The translations under genes were made by a program, and so were the position numbers. The notes under the pieces are model-generated. The model did not search any database and was not told the DNA's origin. It worked only from the letters and a program-made list of their open reading frames with translations. This document shows positions 58,248 to 64,000 of a DNA stretch of 64,000 nt, piece after piece (positions within the stretch are counted from its first letter, which is position 1; every line of letters begins with the position of its first letter). Source of the DNA: Spirometra erinaceieuropaei (lineage: Eukaryota > Platyhelminthes > Cestoda > Diphyllobothriidea > Diphyllobothriidae); contig CACRXP010000426.1 of assembly GCA_902702965.1 (NCBI GenBank), positions 230,723 through 294,722 of the forward strand. The letters run 5' to 3'.

Positions 58248-59200
58248 TAACTTACAGTGAGATGTTGGCCAAAATTTGAAAATAAGTTTTTGATTAGGAA
58301 GGATTACTTAGGCGTTGTTGTAGTATTGATTATCATGCAGACTTGCTAGGATGTCGGCTTTGAAATGCACTTCTAATTGACCTCCTGCAGAAACAACACT
58401 CGATAAAAATCGACTTTACTAATCAGCATGCATTTTTCACATTTATTTTCGATGTTCTTATAAATTCTAATATACTTTATAGAAACATGCACGAAAATAT
58501 GATTTTTTTACTTGTTTGTTAGAAAATCGCGCTGTCTTCACATTTTGTGCTCGAGGGAAGGATATCCTCCAGTTTTAAAATAGTTTCCGATTTTGCGATT
58601 TTTTAAGCCCGTCCAGTGCCCATCCGTGTCAATCCGTTTACTAATGCTACTTATGAAATGTAGAACATAGCGCGCATTCATTGCAAACTTTTATGAACTC
58701 TCTATGGTATCTACTTAAAGGTGTAGAGGAATATATGAGTTTTCTCACGCGAAAAACATACACCTTATAAACTATCGCTAAACGCTTATGCAACGGATGA
58801 CGAAACTGAAAATTATTCATGAATTGGGAAAGTTTTTCAAAATCTAGATATACAATTTCTCGGGGATTAAAATGTGAAAACAATGCTATTCTCTACAAAA
58901 AAGTAAAAGGAAACATAGTTTTTGCATATTTTCTATAAAATACATTTGGGTTTATAAGACCAACGTAAATAAATGTGAAAATAGCATGCTAATTAAATAG
59001 TCAGTTTGTACCGAGTGTGGGTCTGCAGGAGGTCTCAAAGAAGCGCATTCAAACACCGACATCCTTGCAATTTCGAAATATTATAGGATTATGCCACAAG
59101 ATAATCGATATAACAACCACACCTAATTAATCCTTCTTAATCGAAAACGCATTTCAGAATTTCGACTCAACATTTCCTGAGGTCCGTCACTCACTGTACA
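58248..59200. mobile_element. Palindromic element E, copy 3, about 0.95 kb
   Basis: Both ends are intact. The left ACAGTGAGATGTTGGCCAAAA pattern is mirrored at the right as CATTTCCTGAGGTCCGTCAC then TCACTGT. Shared internal blocks are AAGGATTACTTAGG / CCTAATTAATCCTTC, AGCATGCATTTTTC and TATAGAAACATGCACGAAAA with its inverted counterpart. Only short unrelated sequence lies outside the inverted ends, so no target duplication could be named. Confidence 0.7.
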
Positions 59201-60085
59201 GAATCACATGCTCCTACAAATCCAAAAATGGCCTGTTTGGTTAGGGTATCTCAAGACAGAATAGTCATATTACGCTTTCGACACTGCTAAGCTGAGGCAG
59301 CGGACGGGCTGTGTAAACTTAATTCCTTTTCCGCTCTAATTTGACGTTACTCGATTCAACTTCTGATTGGTTATCGTGGGCATAATGCATGCACATCTTA
59401 ATGCATACTAAATGCCCTTGCCAGCAGAGTGACAGACTGTTAAGTCGTCTATTAAACGCGACGTCATGCGATGTCGACAATAACGCACAATCTGCCTAAT
59501 TACGGAGCTTTTAAGCAAAACCCTGTTGGAAGGAGCTGTCAAGTTGATTCGTGCCCATTAGCAGGCTTATTGTCATAAAATACTCTAATTTCTTGTATCT
59601 GTCGCACGTGGAAAATTTGCGACCTAGTGTGCCCGGTTTTCTTCCGTTGTGTTCGATTCTTATGCAAAAATCAACTATCTCTCGTAAGGAGGGAATTCTT
59701 CCCTTTTTTAACAATGGTATCATCTTGAAAACCAGTATTTGAAAAAATAGAGAAATAACAAGATCAGCACTCCTATTGCTTTTTATGAAACCTGACCCGC
59801 ATTTTGCCTTCGAAGGAATCTCGTAATGACTGTTAATAAATCAAAAATGGTAATCCGAGTCTCCCGTTTTCTTATCAATATTCTTTTCTATATCAGACCG
59901 CATTCGAAAAGATCTGTAAGTTTCTTAGGCAGAAGTTGGAATCTTGCGTATATATTCTTCAATAAGCTTTTGACAGTCTCAACCTTGCGAAGAACGTTCG
60001 ATTAAACTCTACTTCTCGTTTCAATGCTAACTTCAACAAAGAAGGTCAGTTTCGAGAACACCACAAAAAGAGATTTTTCCACTCC
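59201..60085. other. No recognised feature
   Basis: Only short frames; no shared repeats were seen before direct repeat F. Confidence 0.45.
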
Positions 60086-60245
60086 GTTCCGGAAGACACA
60101 ACTTACTTTGCGTTATCATGCGATCCAAATTTCCGTGTGTATATATGGAACATTGATGGAATGGTTCCTCGCAAGTTAGGTTCACATTGTGAGCGTGCAG
60201 ATTCCCAACCACCTGCCCATCTCCCACGCAGTACGAACTGACGTA
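60086..60245 (+). repeat. Diverged direct repeat F, copy 1
   Basis: It holds CTTTGCGTTATCATGCGATC, TCGCAAGTTAGGTTCACAT, GTGCAGATTCCCAACCACC and CCCACGCAGTACGAACTGAC, all recurring in order at 60.54 kb. No coding match. Confidence 0.55.
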
Positions 60246-60537
60246 AGAGTATGTATCAAGTTAAGTATCACTGTGTCACATCACAGATAAGTTTTTCCCA
60301 CAGAAAATGCACAGGTAAAGCTTTCAGTTTAGGTTTTTATGGATTTAAGGCGAATGCAGAGCGATGTTTTTGCTGCATTCCAACAAATTTTTAATTTAGG
60401 TAAGTACGCACACTACGTGCCAATGATTAGAAAATGTAGTCCGAAACGTTTCGACAGACTTGCTAATGGAAAAGCCTACTGAAATGTCAGCTCAAAAAAT
60501 CGAAAAGTGAGATTTTTGTCACTCTGATCTAGGAGAA

Positions 60538-60675
60538 ATATTTTCCTTTGCGTTATCATGCAATTTCAGCTTATGCATGTGTTGACGCAGTATTTTTTGC
60601 GAGGTTTACATAAAAACCGAGCAGATTCCCAACTTCGCGGGGATCTTCTCCGCAGTGCAAATTGACGTTTTACGG
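60538..60675 (+). repeat. Diverged direct repeat F, copy 2
   Basis: CCTTTGCGTTATCATGCAAT, TTGCGAGGTTTACATA, GAGCAGATTCCCAACTTCG and CTCCGCAGTGCAAATTGACG mirror copy 1 with about 70% identity by eye, some 450 bp downstream. Confidence 0.55.
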
Positions 60676-61138
60676 GTTCGCCCGCCGACTCGCCCCAAAC
60701 TCATCTGTCTTCTCCTTGGCGATATTTTCAGCCCTCTTGTAAATCTCTTCTCTGATTTAAATTCACTCTTCAGACTGTATCCGAGGCCATTTTATTTCCT
60801 CCCTCCTCAACCTTGATGTAACCCACCCCTATTGATGTACGAGGACTGGCCAGGACGACATCCGTGCCGATGCTCATAGTAATTTGGAAGTATCAATGAT
60901 ACTGGTATTTACATTGACAGTAGTGATAGGTCTTATACCATTACTAATAGAAGCTTTAAAAAAAGCTACTCTCACGGCAGTAACAGCAGCATCAGTAACA
61001 GGAACAGTATCATTTAAAATCTTAGTACTCGTCGTGGGCGTTGCGTACGCATTAGCAGTTTCATTACTGCTGACAGTCGTAGGAATATTACTGTAAGGAC
61101 CATTAGTAGTCATCTGACCCACTTGTGTAAAAGTCCGC

Positions 61139-61219
61139 GGCCTCGGTGAGATTTGAACCTACTGCAGCAAGGGCGAGGCTTGAGTATAGTCAGTGCTCTA
61201 GCATCTAAGCTACTAGGCC
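61139..61219 (-). repeat. tRNA-derived element or tRNA pseudogene
   Basis: On the minus strand it begins GGCCTAGTAGCTTAGATGCT (A box TAGCTTAGATGCTAGAGCA), has a B box GGTTCAAATCTCACC, and ends GAGGCC, which pairs with the first five bases as an acceptor stem. Length is 81 nt, the anticodon arm does not pair well, and an extra segment lies before the T arm, so it is unlikely to be a working tRNA. A cryptic trinucleotide-rich stretch (ATTACTxxTA-type, 60880-61100) follows on the same strand, as a SINE tail might. Confidence 0.5.
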
Positions 61220-61514
61220 CCATCGGAGGTCGTCAGCCGAGTTACCCGCCCAGCCTACAGAAACGTCTGGAATCCACCAATCCTGATACAGCAAGCTGAA
61301 TGCCCAGGTAGGGTATCCTAAGCAATCAATCTAGAATCCACCAGAATGACTAATAGGTCCATTTACTCAATCGTTGTGTTGGCCGATCCTAATAATTCCT
61401 TTGACTCAACGCTGCCGCCGAGGTTTCCACAACTGTGTCAAATGGATTATTCAAGTCTGCCAAAAAACATCACTTAGACACTGAAATTATTAATTCAGTA
61501 GAAGGCAGGGGTAA

Positions 61515-62391
61515 GGTATGTAACCCCCTTGGGGAAACCGTAGTTAGAAATCCAACGCCAACCATGGTCATGCCTGTAATGGAAAATCTGTAGCTCGTAG
61601 ATATTTAAGGAACACTCGAACGTAACCGTTACCTTAACCTAAGTCTAAGACCCAAATTCAAATCATAGCCCAAGTCTGGTAACCCCAGTCCCAAGAATAG
61701 CCCAAGTAACGCCAATTCTAACCACTGCCCAAATCCTAACATTGAAACCAAAACTGGCAAAGTTAATGTCAATAAGGGACAAATAAAGACCATTAACAGC
61801 TCGATCCTCGCGCACATAGTTGACACAGACCACCATGTAGACGCCAGAGAGGCCTTCAGAGTGATTTACAAAGTCCCATCAAGCTATCCAAAACTGCTTG
61901 GGCAGCGCTTGTTGGCTACGGCAGAGGCGGCTGCAATCAGGCTACGCCGACCGGTCCTATGCGCACAGAAGAATTTCATACAGGTCCCATAGTTACCATG
62001 GTTCAAAGCCACCAAGCCAGCCACCCGCATGCAATTTCCTTCGCCGGAACCCACCTTCTCCCGGGAGCTGACTAGAATTGTGGTGTTTCACTCTCCCCTT
62101 CCCCTGCCCTCCCCTCCCCTCTCCAAACCCGAGCTACAGCTAATTACTTACTTGCCCGTATCTTTTAATTTATGACTTCAATAGCCATATAAATGTACAG
62201 GCCTGAAGAGAATTTATCGAAAACAGACGTATGCTCGCCAAATTGCCTTTTGAAATGCTATTGAAAGTCAAAATCCACTTCCTGCTTAACCACTTTCGCG
62301 ATCTACACCCAGATGAACTATTGTGACACACACCTAACTAAGAATGATAAGAAGGTAGGCCTTTGGCAAACCACTCAGGGGGTTACATACC
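61515..62391. mobile_element. Possible DNA element bounded by 15-bp inverted repeats
   Basis: GGTATGTAACCCCCT (61515-61529) is exactly inverted at 62377-62391, with weaker similarity just outside. The 877-bp interior has a hexamer tract and a CCCCTTCCCCTGCCCTCCCC run, but no recognised protein. It may be a non-autonomous DNA transposon or coincidence. Confidence 0.3.
61618..61760 (+). repeat. Degenerate CCTAAG/CCCAAG hexamer tract
   Basis: CGTAACCGTTACCTTAACCT leads into hexamer-like CCxAxx units (CCCAAGTCTGGTAACCCCAG, TCTAACCACTGCCC, AATCCTAACATTG). It lies inside the region bounded by the inverted pair at 61515 and 62377. Confidence 0.4.
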
Positions 62392-62710
62392 CCAACCTTA
62401 GCAACAATAATTGTGGTGGCCATTAATGTTGGAAGCAATTGCAGTGTCATCGAATTAAATTCGGAATTGAATTCGGGGGGAACAGATGCGGAGAAAAGAA
62501 CTCGCCATTAAATTAAGAACAGCAACATTTAAAAAATTAGGATTCAGGATCGAACCGGTCATCAGGGACAGCAAGAGGCAAACGTGAAGTGGAGTTACCA
62601 GGTGGTCAAGACATATGTTCCGCAGATCAGGTCTCCTTTTCACCAGTATTGCTGGCAGCAGTACCAGCGAAAGTAACATTAGTGTCAATGATCGCAATAA
62701 CACAAGTAGC

Positions 62711-63512
62711 GATGATAATAGAGTAAGTGACCGGTCTCACGAAATGTCGGCTGAAATTCTTAAATGTATTTTCGATTTGGAAGTAGTACTAAGGCGCAGT
62801 GGTTATGTTGCAGCATAATCCTGCAATATTTTAAACTCATTAGGATGTCGATTTGTGAATGCACTTCTTTTTAATCTCCTGTAATCACGTCTTGGTAAAA
62901 AGTGATTACTTAAATAGCATGCATTTTTTTCCATTGATTTTCTGTAGCCTTGCAAATTAAAATATATTTTATAGAAACTATGAACGAAAATATGCTTTCT
63001 TTATTTGTTACATAGAGAGGCATAGAAGGATATGTGATTTATTTTAGGCAGAACGCATGCAATTCGCAGACTGAAATCACTAAGCGTTAATCCAACGACT
63101 CATCAGGATTCAAATTATTCGGGAATTTGAAAACCTTTTGAAAACCTTATTATACTCTTTCTTCGAGTATAATGTATAAAGATGACTGATTCTCTATCAA
63201 ACGATTGACAGAAAGCATAGTTTTGTTCGTAGTTTCTATAAACTATATTTTAATTTGCAAGACTACAGAAAATCTGTCGGAAAAATGCATGCTCTTTAAG
63301 TAATCACTTTTTACTAAGAAGTTTTCTACAGGAAACTGAACAACAGTGCATTCAAAAGCCGACATCCTGTCAAGTGTGAAGTATTATAGGATTATGCTGC
63401 AGCATAGCCAGTATTATAACCGCTCCTTAGCAACCCTTCCGAATCGAAAACGCATTTCAGAATTTTAGCCAACATTTCCTGTGACTGGTCACTCACTGTT
63501 ATCATAATAAAG
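62711..63512. mobile_element. Palindromic element E, copy 4, about 0.8 kb
   Basis: The ends ATGATAATAGAGTAAGTGAC (62712 on) and GTCACTCACTGTTATCAT (63490-63507) are inverted copies. The inner arms share ATTTTATAGAAACTATGAAC against its complement at about 63220-63250 and TTGCAAATTAAAATATATTT against 63240-63265. The terminal CGAAATGTCGGCTGAAATTC matches copies 1-3. A 67-codon open frame across its left end is a by-product. Confidence 0.7.
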
Positions 63513-64000
63513 CGGCAGCGGTCTCATTAATGAGGTTAATAACCGACAGGTGTCGCCTGCAATTTAAAAAGACAAAGCTGATCACTTTCCGCTTATGTAT
63601 TATCGTTCGCAGTTATTATTCCAACTCAAGGAGAGCATACCCGAAGATTAAACTCGGTCTCCCTTTTCCAGTGAGTCATCTGCGGGCTTTCACCCAGTCG
63701 GATGAGATTGAGAAAATTAAAAAAACACATTGGAGTTGCGTTCGGCGATCATCCATGATTGCAGAACAAATACGGGCTTTGCTCTGTGCCATGAAGCTCA
63801 AGCAGGTCATTCCAGTTTTAATTTTTTAATTAAAGCTGAACTGACTACGTACTTGTTTTGATGATGGAGAGTTTCAGTCTCCCCTATCAGAGAGTGGACC
63901 TGTGCCGACGTGACATGTCGGTTGAGAATGGCAAACCGACACTCACCTCCCTCAAAACAGCAATCAACCCTACGCTTTCGGTTACAGAAGAGTATGAAAA

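Overview
The window looks like repeat-dominated intergenic and intronic DNA from a large animal genome. A flatworm, perhaps a diphyllobothriid tapeworm, is the best fit. The reasons are one exon of an animal-type srGAP gene, two lineages of Penelope-like elements (PLEs), a Merlin DNA transposon, a Ty3/gypsy pol of a kind I associate with cestodes, tRNA-Arg-like SINEs, decayed C2H2 zinc-finger frames ending in HLRIHRTETGEPVP, and degenerate TTAGGG-type tracts. The species is inferred from remembered family resemblance and was not checked by any search. I saw no bacterial operon, CRISPR array, rRNA gene or confident functional tRNA gene.

Layout. 0-3 kb: a 760-bp foldback element with a 14-bp target-site duplication (TSD), then a 457-bp internally deleted Merlin copy. 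7-9 kb: a fragment of a second foldback family, then the only convincing host exon, the start of an srGAP-like protein on the minus strand (8585-9012). 10.5 and 23.5 kb: two copies of a dispersed repeat carrying a telomere-like array. 13.9-20.5 kb: a PLE reverse-transcriptase scrap, three SINEs and three foldback elements, one with a 13-bp TSD. 22-30 kb: an assembly gap, a 130-bp palindrome, a LINE-UTR-like repeat, zinc-finger relics and a PLE terminal fragment. 30-39 kb: little recognised beyond simple repeats. 39.8-42.7 kb: a Ty3/gypsy gag relic on the minus strand facing a pol relic on the plus strand. 44.7-45.8 kb: PLE lineage B (RT to GIY-YIG). 46.4-63.5 kb: four copies of a 0.8-1.0 kb palindromic family, with a foldback carrying a 14-bp TSD, a SINE with a duplicated inverted head, PLE lineage A with its terminal repeats, and a tRNA-derived element between them.

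Apart from the srGAP exon, every coding match is a broken mobile-element gene (stops, frameshifts, lost catalytic residues). The dominant theme is inverted-repeat DNA: at least ten long foldback or palindromic units. Three insertions, from two families, are bounded by clean 13-14 bp direct repeats. That points to insertion by target-primed reverse transcription, possibly using PLE or LINE machinery, and not by cut-and-paste transposition. Several of these units share a sequence block with PLE terminal repeats that resembles a decayed hammerhead-ribozyme core. This set of foldback retro-insertions is the most promising candidate for something undescribed.
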